From an uncultured Bacteroidales bacterium (GTDB lineage: Bacteria > Bacteroidota > Bacteroidia > Bacteroidales > UBA932), in contig CALVBH010000011.1 of the NCBI GenBank assembly GCA_944325765.1, positions 1 to 45,105 on the forward strand: DNA of 45,105 bases, given 5' to 3'. The position numbers were made by a program, and so were the translations under genes. Position 1 is the stretch's first letter. Each line of letters starts with the position of its first letter. The notes below the pieces were generated by a model. The model was given only the letters and a program-made list of their open reading frames with translations. It did no database searches and was not told the origin of the DNA. Shown piece after piece: positions 9,632 to 17,970 of this stretch.

Positions 9632-9639
9632 TATCTTTG
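9632..9639 (+). promoter_or_regulatory. -7 promoter element of the licD-type cassette
   Basis: TATCTTTG, 28 nt before the ATG at 9668, in the 57-bp gap after the activase stop codon. It suggests the three-gene cassette is transcribed on its own. Confidence 0.55.
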
Positions 9640-9667
9640 TACGAAATATGGAAAACAGACGATTTGT

Positions 9668-10486
9668 ATGCTGATAGATTCTAAAACGAACGATGAACTC
9701 AGGCGACGTTTCAATCCTGACGGCTCACCACTCAGAAGACATCAGTTGTGTGCTCTGGAGATACTTGAAGTCGTTCATGAATTGTGCAGGAAGCATGGAA
9801 TAAATTATTATCTGTCAGCGGGAACTCTTCTCGGAGCCGTGAGGCATGGGGGCTTTATCCCATGGGACGATGATGTGGACATAGAAATGAGGTGGCGCGA
9901 CTTCATCAGGTTCGTGAGAATCGCGAAGAAAGAACTGCCTTCGAAATTCGACATCCAGACGCATGGAACGGACAGCCATTACTTCGCGCCGTATGCCAAG
10001 GTGAGGAACAGCCGTACATCCGTGACCGAACATCACGGCTATGACCGGTACTACAAATACAAGGGTGTCTATATAGACGTGTTCTATACGGAAAAGACTC
10101 TGCGTATTTTCACGGTAGCAGGCAAGAAATTCACCAAATTCATACTTAAATTTTCAAAAAAGGAACCCCATCGTGTTACATACGTGATTTGCAATATCCT
10201 GTATTGGCTTTTTTATGGTCTGGTATGTCCGGTGTTCAGGCTCATAAACCTGCCGTTTATGCCGTTCTGTTCTTCCCGTCTCGGTATCGGTCATGCTTTC
10301 CTGAAGAAAAGAAGCAACAAGGACATTTTCCCGCTCGGAACGATAGTTTTTGAAGGGAAAGAGTTCAATTGCCCCGGAGACACGGACAGTTATCTGAAGA
10401 AACTTTACGGAGACTATATGGAATTGCCGGATCCGGACAGTCTGCACGTCCACTCGGTGAAAACGGTTATACCTGAAAACTATTAG
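9668..10486 (+). CDS. LicD-family phospho-amine/nucleotidyl-linked transferase
   Basis: A 272-residue LicD-family (nucleotidyltransferase-fold) protein. The family signature is complete: Y-Y-L-S-A-G-T-L-L-G-A-V-R-H (48-60) and W-D-D-D-V-D-I (66-72), whose acidic residues bind metal. LicD proteins move phosphocholine, or related groups, from a CDP-activated donor onto a cell-surface sugar. A hydrophobic stretch at about 168-198 may hold the protein on the inner face of the cytoplasmic membrane. Twelve bases separate it from the next gene, whose N-terminal domain is the type of enzyme that makes CDP donors, so the two should act in series. The group transferred cannot be read from sequence. Family assignment is strong; substrate is inference. 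Confidence 0.85.
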   Translation: MLIDSKTNDELRRRFNPDGSPLRRHQLCALEILEVVHELCRKHGINYYLSAGTLLGAVRHGGFIPWDDDVDIEMRWRDFIRFVRIAKKELPSKFDIQTHGTDSHYFAPYAKVRNSRTSVTEHHGYDRYYKYKGVYIDVFYTEKTLRIFTVAGKKFTKFILKFSKKEPHRVTYVICNILYWLFYGLVCPVFRLINLPFMPFCSSRLGIGHAFLKKRSNKDIFPLGTIVFEGKEFNCPGDTDSYLKKLYGDYMELPDPDSLHVHSVKTVIPENY

Positions 10487-10498
10487 AAACTATCTGTT

Positions 10499-12349
10499 AT
10501 GCAAGCGATTATTTTGGCCGCCGGTATGGGCAGAAGACTTGGACCTCTGACCCGGAATGATACCAAGTGTATGGTCAGGATGAATGGCAGACCTTTGATA
10601 GACAGACTGTTGTCCCAGCTGTCTAAAGCCGGGATCGGAAAGGTTACTGTCGTCGTCGGATATAAGGGAGAGAGGCTCGTAAGGCATATAAGGGAAACCT
10701 TTCCGGGATATGATATAGATTTCATAAACAATCCCGTCTACGACAGGACGAACAACATCTATTCCCTGTCTCTGGCAAAGGAGAGACTGATGGAGGATGA
10801 TACCATTCTGTTGGAGTCCGATCTCGTATTCGAGGACAGTGTCCTCGAAAAAATAATTGCCGAAAGCTATCCGAATGTAGCGTTGGTCGACAAGTATGAA
10901 AACTGGATGGACGGCACGGTGGTCAAGCTCGGGAAGGACAATACCATAGTGAATTTCATCCCCAAGAAGGCCTTCGATTTCGCGGAGGTGGACAAATATT
11001 ACAAAACCGTGAACATCTACAAGTTCAGCAGGGATTTTTCCACGAACAAGTATGTGCCGTTTCTTGAAGCATACTGCAGGTCGCTCGGGAACAATGAATA
11101 TTACGAGCAGGTCCTGAAAGTGATAGCCTTGCTGGACAGCCCGAATCTGAGGGCTCTTCCTCTGAACGGTGAAAAATGGTATGAAATAGATGATTCCCAG
11201 GATCTCGATATAGCCGAGGCTATTTTTGCAGACGATCACAACAGACTTTCCAAATACTACGGCAGGTATGGCGGATACTGGAGATTCCCGCAGATGCTCG
11301 ACTTCTGCTATCTCGTGAATCCGTATTTCCCTACGGAAAAAATGAAAGCCGAGATGCGGACGTATTTCGATGCGCTGTTGTGCGAATATCCGTCGGGGAT
11401 GCGTGTGAATTCGATGCTTGCCTCGAGATATTTCGGCATCGACGCCGATTATGTCTGTGTCGGCAATGGCGCTGCCGAACTTATCAGGGCCGTTATGGAA
11501 GACTGTTCCGGTATCACGGGTATATGCATCCCGACTTTTGAAGAATACCCCAACCGCAAGACTCCGGATAAAATCGTTTGTTTCAAACCGCAGAACAGGG
11601 ATTACAGCTACACGGCTGATGATCTTATGGCTTATTTCGAGGGCAAGGGAATAGAGACCCTGCTCATCATCAATCCGGACAATCCTTCCGGGAACTTCAT
11701 CCCGAAGGACGGGCTCCTGCGTCTGTGCGACTGGGCGGAAGAAAAGAATATCAGACTCATCGTCGATGAATCTTTCGTGGACTTTTCCGACGGTTCCGCG
11801 GAAAATACCTTGCTGTCTGACTGTATACTTGAGGCGCATCCGGCTTTGTCCGTCATTAAAAGCATTTCGAAATCATACGGGGTGCCAGGATTGAGGTTGG
11901 GGATAATCGCATCCTCGGACAAGGATATGATTGCCCGTCTGAAAAAGGAAGTTCCCATCTGGAATATAAATTCCTTCGCGGAATTCTATATGCAGATTTT
12001 CAATAAATACGAGGGCGATTACAGACACGCCTGTGAAATGTTCGTACAGGAAAGGAACCGGTTCCGCAGCCGGCTTGCGGATATTCCTTTCCTGAGGGTA
12101 ATACCGTCGCAGGCCAACTATTTCCTCTGCGAGGTTATGAAAGGAGTGGGGGGGGGAGGAATGACATCCAGGACCCTGACTGAAAAACTGCTGAACAGGT
12201 ACAACATACTGATAAAGGACTGCAGTACGAAAAAAGGATTCGACGGCAATGACTATGTGCGGATAGCCATCCGGGACAGGAAAGACAATGACAGGCTCGC
12301 GGATGCACTCGAATCGATAGGAGTTGAAATTCAAACCGGACAGATATGA
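10499..12349 (+). CDS. Bifunctional LicC-like nucleotidyltransferase / HisC-CobD-like PLP enzyme
   Basis: A 616-residue fusion. Residues 1-240 are a small NTP transferase: IILAAGMGRRLGPLT with K23 (nucleotide site) and the late motif W-Y-E-I-D-D-S-x-D-L (about 226-236), typical of LicC-type CTP:phosphocholine cytidylyltransferases. Residues 265-616 are a fold-type I aminotransferase-like domain: N-P-D-N-P-S-G (392-398) and S-K-S-Y-G-V-P-G-L-R-L-G with K458 as PLP lysine. Its closest look is histidinol-phosphate aminotransferase or CobD-type phospho-amino-acid decarboxylase. One plausible chemistry is that the PLP domain makes an amino-alcohol phosphate (for example phosphoethanolamine from phosphoserine) and the other domain activates it with CTP. 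A Gly run encoded by nine consecutive G (12148-12156) lies in a likely loop. The stop overlaps the next start (ATGA). Confidence 0.85.
   Translation: MQAIILAAGMGRRLGPLTRNDTKCMVRMNGRPLIDRLLSQLSKAGIGKVTVVVGYKGERLVRHIRETFPGYDIDFINNPVYDRTNNIYSLSLAKERLMEDDTILLESDLVFEDSVLEKIIAESYPNVALVDKYENWMDGTVVKLGKDNTIVNFIPKKAFDFAEVDKYYKTVNIYKFSRDFSTNKYVPFLEAYCRSLGNNEYYEQVLKVIALLDSPNLRALPLNGEKWYEIDDSQDLDIAEAIFADDHNRLSKYYGRYGGYWRFPQMLDFCYLVNPYFPTEKMKAEMRTYFDALLCEYPSGMRVNSMLASRYFGIDADYVCVGNGAAELIRAVMEDCSGITGICIPTFEEYPNRKTPDKIVCFKPQNRDYSYTADDLMAYFEGKGIETLLIINPDNPSGNFIPKDGLLRLCDWAEEKNIRLIVDESFVDFSDGSAENTLLSDCILEAHPALSVIKSISKSYGVPGLRLGIIASSDKDMIARLKKEVPIWNINSFAEFYMQIFNKYEGDYRHACEMFVQERNRFRSRLADIPFLRVIPSQANYFLCEVMKGVGGGGMTSRTLTEKLLNRYNILIKDCSTKKGFDGNDYVRIAIRDRKDNDRLADALESIGVEIQTGQI
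12148..12156 (+). repeat. Homopolymer G9 tract inside the fusion gene
   Basis: Nine consecutive G within the PLP-domain coding sequence, translated as part of V-G-G-G-G. It is in frame here. Any change not divisible by three would remove the last ~65 residues, including the conserved C-terminal subdomain. Confidence 0.9.
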
Positions 12350-13248
12350 TTCATATAAGCCGACAGGACATAGAAAGTCTTGGCATTACTCCGGAACAAT
12401 GCTGTGAATGGGTCACGGAATCGTTCAAGGCCAAATATGAAAGCCAGCTTCCACCCAAGACAAGCATTCATCTCAGGGACAAGGACTTTTTTAACACGAT
12501 GCCTTGTCTGCTCCCGGAAGAATATGACCGTTTCAGTGTAAAGATTGTTTCCAGAATCATCGGAACCTATCCGGCGGTGAAAAGCAATTTGCTGCTCTTC
12601 CGTTCATCCACGGGCGAACTTCTGGCGCATATCGATGCCGATTGGATAACAGCTATGAGGACTGGCGCTGTAGCTGCACTGGCGACGGAGACATTCAAGA
12701 ACACCCGGGCAAGAATCTATTCATTTATGGGACTGGGGATTGTCGGGCACGCCACTATGAAATGTCTGGCTACCAAAATAGACAAAGCCGACAGTCTTAT
12801 AAGACTGCTGCGCTATAAAGACCATACCGAAAGGTTTATGGAGGAATTTGCATATACCGGACTCGAATTCGAAGTTTGCGAAAGCATTGACTCCCTGATA
12901 GACGGTTCGGATGTGGTAATATCCTGCATTTCACATACGGACGATATCCTGTGTGCGGATGAAACCAGTTTCAAGCCAGGCGTGACAGTGATACCTGTGC
13001 ATACAAGGGGATTTCAGAACTGTGACTTGTTTTTCGACAAGGTCTTCGGTGATGATACCGGACATATAGAGGGATTCAGGTATTTCTCCAAATTCAGGAA
13101 ATTCGAGGAATTCAGCAATGTCCTTATCGGAAAAAGTCCCGGCAGAGAAAGCGACGAAGAGAGGATATTGTCCTATAATATAGGATTGGGTCTCCACGAT
13201 GCTTTCTTTGCCGAGCGTATATATCGGATGATAGTTGCTAACGGATAG
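12346..13248 (+). CDS. Ornithine cyclodeaminase / mu-crystallin family NAD(P)-dependent enzyme
   Basis: A 300-residue protein of the ornithine cyclodeaminase/mu-crystallin family, which includes ornithine cyclodeaminase, alanine dehydrogenase and SbnB-type diaminopropionate enzymes. Visible marks are K66 in the substrate region (FSVKIVSR), the segment A-D-W-I-T-A-M-R-T-G-A-V (98-109) that matches the family L-T-A-x-R-T-A-A, and a Rossmann dinucleotide loop G-L-G-I-V-G (129-134). Its start lies inside the stop of the fusion gene (ATGA), so translation is coupled. Context suggests it makes or interconverts an amino acid or amine used by the PLP domain upstream. Its 3' end overlaps the convergent GH92 gene by 11 bp. 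Which reaction it performs cannot be told from the sequence. Confidence 0.85.
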   Translation: MIHISRQDIESLGITPEQCCEWVTESFKAKYESQLPPKTSIHLRDKDFFNTMPCLLPEEYDRFSVKIVSRIIGTYPAVKSNLLLFRSSTGELLAHIDADWITAMRTGAVAALATETFKNTRARIYSFMGLGIVGHATMKCLATKIDKADSLIRLLRYKDHTERFMEEFAYTGLEFEVCESIDSLIDGSDVVISCISHTDDILCADETSFKPGVTVIPVHTRGFQNCDLFFDKVFGDDTGHIEGFRYFSKFRKFEEFSNVLIGKSPGRESDEERILSYNIGLGLHDAFFAERIYRMIVANG

Positions 13249-16200
13249 CGGAGAGCACTGCAGGCCGGTTTTCCGGTGCGGCACCGAATTTCCTGTTCGG
13301 CTTCTTTCCCATTTCGAACGTCAGAGTGCCGCCTTTGATGATATCCTGATATGTGATGTAGCTTTTCGTGTACGGCCTGCCGTTCAGGTATACTTTTCTG
13401 ATGTAAATATTCCCTGGGCCGTTGTCAGGAGCTTCGACGGTGAAGGTGTTGCCTCCGCGCACCTTCATTTCCACTTTTCTGAATTTCGGACTACCGAACA
13501 CGAAAACCCCGTCCGAAGGATTCACCTGGTAAAATCCCATAGCGGACATCAGATACCAGGCAGACATCTGCCCGCAGTCCTCGTTGCCGATGAGACCGTC
13601 AGGCGCATCGGTGTAGAATTCGTCCAGGATGAAGCGTACCTTTTCTGCGGTTTTCCATTGCTCCCCGGCGTAGGCGTACAGATATGCTATATGATGGCTC
13701 GGCTCGTTGCCGTGGGCATACTGGCCTATCAGTCCGGTAATGTCGCTGGACGGTGCATCCCCCATACTGTCGGTGTTTGTGAAGAATGTGTCGAGCTTGG
13801 CCGTGAAAGCCTTGTCCCCTCCGAACAGTGATATCAGGCCGTAAGGGTCTTGAGGGACGAAAAAGGTGTATTGCCATCCGTTTCCTTCACAGAAATCGCC
13901 GACAGTATGGATGGATCTTGCAGGATCATACGGAGTGCGCCATCTCCCGTCATCCAGCTTCGGCCGGATAAAACCGATGGATTCATCGAAATAGTTCCTG
14001 TAATATCCGGCTCTTGCGGAAAAGACTGCCGCATCATCGGTTTTTCCCATTTTTTCAGCCATAGCGGCAATTCCCCAGTCATCCACGGCGTATTCAAGAG
14101 CTATCGAAGTGGCTTCATATATCTTGTCCGCAGGGATATAGCCTTTATCCATTACATAAGGGACTCCTTTCTGGTTCCTGTATGTGGCTGTGGCCTTCAT
14201 AGCGGCAAAGGCTTCTTCTGCATCGAATCCGTCAAAACCTTTCAGGTAAGCATCTGCAATGACCGGAACGGAACTGTATCCAGGCATTTGGTTCGTTTCC
14301 CCGCTCATCAGCGGCCATATGGGGAGTTTGTCCTGCTGCCGGTATATCGAAAGCATCGAATTGACGGTCTTGTCCACCATTTCCGGCTGGATGATGGTCA
14401 TCAGCGGATGCAGGGTGCGGTAAGTGTCCCACAGCGAAAGCGTGGAATAGTTCGACACCCCAGGGTCTGTGTAGATCATATCGTCCATTCCACGGTATTC
14501 CCCGTTTATGTCACAGAAAAGCGTCGGCGCTATCATTGTGTGGTACAGGGCCGTATAGAAGATTCTCCTGGACTTTTCGTCATCGGTCTCCACTGTCATT
14601 TTCTGCAGCCGGGAGTTCCAGCGTGCCGCATTTTCGTCTACTATCCTGTCGAAGTTCCAGTGCGGCAGTTCCGCATCCAGGTTCATAGCGGCATTCTCGC
14701 AGCTGACGGATGAGAGAGCCACCTTTATCTTTACCGTGCTGACATTCCCGAATCCGAGAACGCCTTTTACCGAGACGGTCCTGAGCTGGTTTCCCGGCTG
14801 GGGGTCATTGTCATCGTAGGCTGTGAACGACTCTATGGGTGTGTCGCTTTTCAGGACGAAATAGACCTTGCGTGAAGGACTCCATCCTCTGACATATCTG
14901 TATCCTTCTACCGTGTAGTCATCTACTTTGCGGATGTAGCTTTCATAAGCATTGGAGCCGTTGCCTTCCCGGAGATCTATCAGAAGTGAAGCCGGCTTGC
15001 CGGACGGATAGGTGTATCGGTGGAAGCCGACCCTGTCGGTGGACGTAAGTTCGGCTTTTATTCCATAGCGCTCGACCATAACCGAGTAATATTCGGGGCG
15101 GGCGATTTCTGTGTCGTGGGAATAGAGCGAGGCATATCCTCCTTCGAAATCGTCCTGATTCCCCCGGGGAGTCCTGATTTCGTTGAGGGGCATCACGAGA
15201 ATGTCTCCGAGATCAGTACATCCTGTCCCGCTCAGGTGGGTATGTGAGAAGCCGATGAGGACGCTGTCGCTGTAATGATATGCCGAGCACCAGTCCCAGC
15301 CTTTATGGATGTTGCTCGGGCCGAGCTGTACCATCCCGTAAGGGACGCTTGTCCCTACGAATACGTGTCCGTGTCCATCCGATCCGATATAAGGGTCAAC
15401 ATATTGCAGCAGACCGCTGCTTTTTGAATAATCACGGGCAATGGCCCTGCTTTCCCTGTACTCTTTCCCTGAGAATGAATATGGGGCCGCTTCGTCCGTG
15501 ATTCCTCTGCCGGTATCGGGAACAGGGCTCATCTCCATATCGATGTCCGCTCCTCCGAGCAGGGCGGAGTGAGTCAGATAGTTCTTGCCGTATGGCTTCC
15601 CGTTTAGTTTCATCGAAGCGATGTATCGTTTGTCCGCACTGTTGTTCCTTGCCGATATGGTGACAGTATTCCCGTTTTCGAGATGGATTCTGGCCGATTT
15701 GAACAGAGGCGAACCTATAACGTACTGATCAGTACCGGGGCACACGGGATAGAACCCGAGGGCAGAGAATACATACCAGGCTGAGGTCTGTCCGTTGTCC
15801 TCGTCACCGCAGTAGCCGTCCGGGGTGGCTGAGTACAGCTTGTCCATAATTTCACGTACCCGGTACTGGGTTTTCCAGGGCTGTCCGGAGTAGTTGTAAA
15901 GATATACCATATGCTGGATCGGCTGGTTGCCGTGGGCGTATTGTCCCATATCCATTACTTGCATTTCCCGCATTTCGTGGATAATGCCGCGGCTTTCCAG
16001 CCCGAGTTTTCCAGGCAGCACGAATACCGAGTCCATCATAGCGTTCAGTTCGTCCTTGCCGCCCATCAGGTTCATCAGTCCCTGAGGGTCGTGGAATACG
16101 CAGAAGCTCCAGTGCCAACTGTTGCCTTCGCAAAAGGCTCCGCTCCAGTCTGCCGGGTCGAAATACGGGTCGAATCTGCCCTTGTCGTCCTTTCCGCACA

Positions 16201-17731
16201 TAAGTTTGCAGTCAGGATTGTATACATTACGGTAGTTGAGGGCGCGGTCGGCGTATATGCTTATCTCGCTTTCCGGTTTGCCGAGCATTTTTCCGAGAGT
16301 ATAGATTGTCCAGTCATTGTAGGCGTATTCGAGAGTACGCGCAACGTTCTGTCCTATGCCGACATTGTCGGGAATGTAGCCGAGACGGTTGTACCATTCG
16401 TATCCTTTGCGTCCGGAAGCCGTACCTTCGAGCTGCGCATTCGCATCGTGGACAAGAGCTTCCCACAGGGTTTCGATATCATAGCCGCGCAGCCCCTTTA
16501 CATAGGCATCGGCCACTACGGAGGCGGAATTGTTTCCGACCATTATATCTCTGTGTCCCGGACTTGCCCATTCCGGAAGAAAACCGCTTTCGAGGTAGGC
16601 GTTGACCAGGCCTTCCTGCATCTTTTCCCCCACAGACGGGTACACAAGGTTGATCAGCGGGAAAAGGCAGCGGAATGTGTCCCAGAACCCCGTGTCGGTG
16701 AACAGGTATCCTTCCCTGATTTCCCCGTTATACGGGCTGTAGTGTACGGTCTTGCCGTCCTCGTCCGTTTCATAAAATGCCCTCGGGAACAGGAGGCTTC
16801 TGTACAGGCAGGAATAGAAAGTGCGGAGGTCATCCGTATCACCGCCGTCGATTTCTATCCGGCCGAGAGTCCTGTTCCATATGTCTTTCCCGGCAGCCGC
16901 CACCTCGTCGAAAGTCCTGTCTCCTATTTCCAGCAGATTTCTTTCGGCCTGTTCGAGGCTTATGAATGAAGAGGCGACGCGCACGTGGACTGTTTCTCCG
17001 GATGAAGTGGCAAATCCGGCTATGGCTCCGGAATGATTGCACTGCATTTCCGTAATCCCGTCAATGATTTCGCCGTTTTTCACGGTTCTCACGAAATCGA
17101 AAGGCTTGTCGAAAACTGCCACGAACCAGTTCCGGAAATTATCAGGGACGCCTCCGCTGTTTTTTGTAGTGTATCCTACAATCTTGTTTTCCTCAGGGAT
17201 CACCTTTACGTATGAACCTTGGTCGAAAGCATCTATAATCACGTATGAACTGTCCGACTCAGGGTATGTAAGCCTGAAGAATGCCGCTCTTTCCGTAGGT
17301 GTCAGTTCCACTGTCACGTCGTAATCGGCAAGGTATGTCCTGTAATAGTAAGGCTTCGCTGTTTCGGCCTTGTGCGAGAACCAGCTTGCCCTCTTGTCCT
17401 GGTCAAAAACCAGTTTCCCGGTGGCTGGCATTATCGAGAATTGTCCGTAGTCGTTCATCCAGGGACTCGGCTGGTGTGTCTGTTTGAAGCCTCTGATTTT
17501 CTCGGCATCATAGCAGTAAGTCCATCCGTCCCCCATTTTCCCCGTCTGCGGGGTCCAGGCATTCATCCCCCAGGGAAGTGCCGTGGCCGGATACGTGTTG
17601 CCGGTGGACAGTTCGAATTTTGAGTCCGTACCGACGAGGGTGCTTACATAGTCGACCGGTCCGTCTGCCGCGTATGACGGCAGGACGGAGAATAACGGTA
17701 CCAGCAATGCTGAACGCAGATATCTGTTCAT
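13238..17731 (-). CDS. Tandem GH92 alpha-mannosidase, first domain with Glu-to-Gln at the acid position
   Basis: A 1497-residue exported protein. The ATG at 17731 was chosen over an in-frame start at 17872 because it places a type I signal peptide (MNRYLRSALLVPLFSVLPSYA) at the N-terminus. Two complete GH92 modules follow (about 25-750 and 775-1497). Both keep the C-terminal signature, D-E-D-N-G-Q-T-S-A-W-Y and N-E-D-C-G-Q-M-S-A-W-Y. They differ at the catalytic acid motif: the second has H-G-N-E-P (E1343, codon 13703-13705), the first has H-G-N-Q-P (Q603, codon 15923-15925). GH92 enzymes are calcium-dependent exo-alpha-mannosidases. A Gln here is reported for GH92 members that cleave mannose-1-phosphate-6-mannose, where the phosphate leaving group needs no acid. 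So the chain may both remove mannosyl-phosphate caps and trim mannose in the periplasm. It is divergent from the HTCS gene and preceded by the HTCS operator. Confidence 0.9.
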   Translation of the reverse strand: MNRYLRSALLVPLFSVLPSYAADGPVDYVSTLVGTDSKFELSTGNTYPATALPWGMNAWTPQTGKMGDGWTYCYDAEKIRGFKQTHQPSPWMNDYGQFSIMPATGKLVFDQDKRASWFSHKAETAKPYYYRTYLADYDVTVELTPTERAAFFRLTYPESDSSYVIIDAFDQGSYVKVIPEENKIVGYTTKNSGGVPDNFRNWFVAVFDKPFDFVRTVKNGEIIDGITEMQCNHSGAIAGFATSSGETVHVRVASSFISLEQAERNLLEIGDRTFDEVAAAGKDIWNRTLGRIEIDGGDTDDLRTFYSCLYRSLLFPRAFYETDEDGKTVHYSPYNGEIREGYLFTDTGFWDTFRCLFPLINLVYPSVGEKMQEGLVNAYLESGFLPEWASPGHRDIMVGNNSASVVADAYVKGLRGYDIETLWEALVHDANAQLEGTASGRKGYEWYNRLGYIPDNVGIGQNVARTLEYAYNDWTIYTLGKMLGKPESEISIYADRALNYRNVYNPDCKLMCGKDDKGRFDPYFDPADWSGAFCEGNSWHWSFCVFHDPQGLMNLMGGKDELNAMMDSVFVLPGKLGLESRGIIHEMREMQVMDMGQYAHGNQPIQHMVYLYNYSGQPWKTQYRVREIMDKLYSATPDGYCGDEDNGQTSAWYVFSALGFYPVCPGTDQYVIGSPLFKSARIHLENGNTVTISARNNSADKRYIASMKLNGKPYGKNYLTHSALLGGADIDMEMSPVPDTGRGITDEAAPYSFSGKEYRESRAIARDYSKSSGLLQYVDPYIGSDGHGHVFVGTSVPYGMVQLGPSNIHKGWDWCSAYHYSDSVLIGFSHTHLSGTGCTDLGDILVMPLNEIRTPRGNQDDFEGGYASLYSHDTEIARPEYYSVMVERYGIKAELTSTDRVGFHRYTYPSGKPASLLIDLREGNGSNAYESYIRKVDDYTVEGYRYVRGWSPSRKVYFVLKSDTPIESFTAYDDNDPQPGNQLRTVSVKGVLGFGNVSTVKIKVALSSVSCENAAMNLDAELPHWNFDRIVDENAARWNSRLQKMTVETDDEKSRRIFYTALYHTMIAPTLFCDINGEYRGMDDMIYTDPGVSNYSTLSLWDTYRTLHPLMTIIQPEMVDKTVNSMLSIYRQQDKLPIWPLMSGETNQMPGYSSVPVIADAYLKGFDGFDAEEAFAAMKATATYRNQKGVPYVMDKGYIPADKIYEATSIALEYAVDDWGIAAMAEKMGKTDDAAVFSARAGYYRNYFDESIGFIRPKLDDGRWRTPYDPARSIHTVGDFCEGNGWQYTFFVPQDPYGLISLFGGDKAFTAKLDTFFTNTDSMGDAPSSDITGLIGQYAHGNEPSHHIAYLYAYAGEQWKTAEKVRFILDEFYTDAPDGLIGNEDCGQMSAWYLMSAMGFYQVNPSDGVFVFGSPKFRKVEMKVRGGNTFTVEAPDNGPGNIYIRKVYLNGRPYTKSYITYQDIIKGGTLTFEMGKKPNRKFGAAPENRPAVLSAIR

Positions 17732-17797
17732 TTCATTCCAATAATCTGAAAAATTAAACCTTGATGAAAGCAGTATTGTCTTGACTGAACCTTTGAA

Positions 17798-17805
17798 CAA
17801 ATATA
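17798..17805 (-). promoter_or_regulatory. -7 promoter element of the tandem GH92 gene
   Basis: TATATTTG on the minus strand, 66 nt before the ATG at 17731. The upstream edge of this box lies 47 nt from the tandem repeat operator at 17853-17894, nearly the same as at the SGBP operon promoter (48 nt). Confidence 0.6.
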
Positions 17806-17852
17806 TAACGAAAACGGGCTGTTTCCCGGATCGGTTTCCCGTTCCGCTGCCG

Positions 17853-17894
17853 TTGGCGCGATATTTAACCATATTGGCGCAGATATTAACAATA
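17853..17894 (+). promoter_or_regulatory. Putative HTCS operator: two 21-bp direct repeats
   Basis: Half-sites 17853-17873 and 17874-17894 share TTGGCGC, five variable bases, TTAAC, one base, ATA (15 of 21 positions identical). A 21-bp period equals two helical turns, as expected for two AraC-type domains side by side on one face. The site sits between the divergent GH92 and HTCS genes and recurs, inverted, before the SGBP/SusC operon. Confidence 0.7.
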
Positions 17895-17931
17895 ATTCGT
17901 GTCGCTGCAAAATACCTGATGTAAATTTCGG

Positions 17932-17939
17932 TAACTTTG
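17932..17939 (+). promoter_or_regulatory. -7 promoter element of the HTCS gene
   Basis: TAACTTTG, 31 nt before the ATG at 17971. The operator ends 37 nt upstream, so the regulator could also act on its own promoter. Confidence 0.55.
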
Positions 17940-17970
17940 CGTAAGATAATACATACGAGTCCGGACGGCT

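Noticed and set aside
10490-11839. 449-codon minus-strand frame opposite the LicC-PLP fusion
   Set aside because: No family pattern; the plus strand shows clear nucleotidyltransferase and PLP motifs over the same bases.
17732-17872. Upstream extension of the tandem GH92 protein by 47 residues
   Set aside because: The extension has no protein-like pattern, would bury the signal peptide, and overlaps the promoter and operator region.
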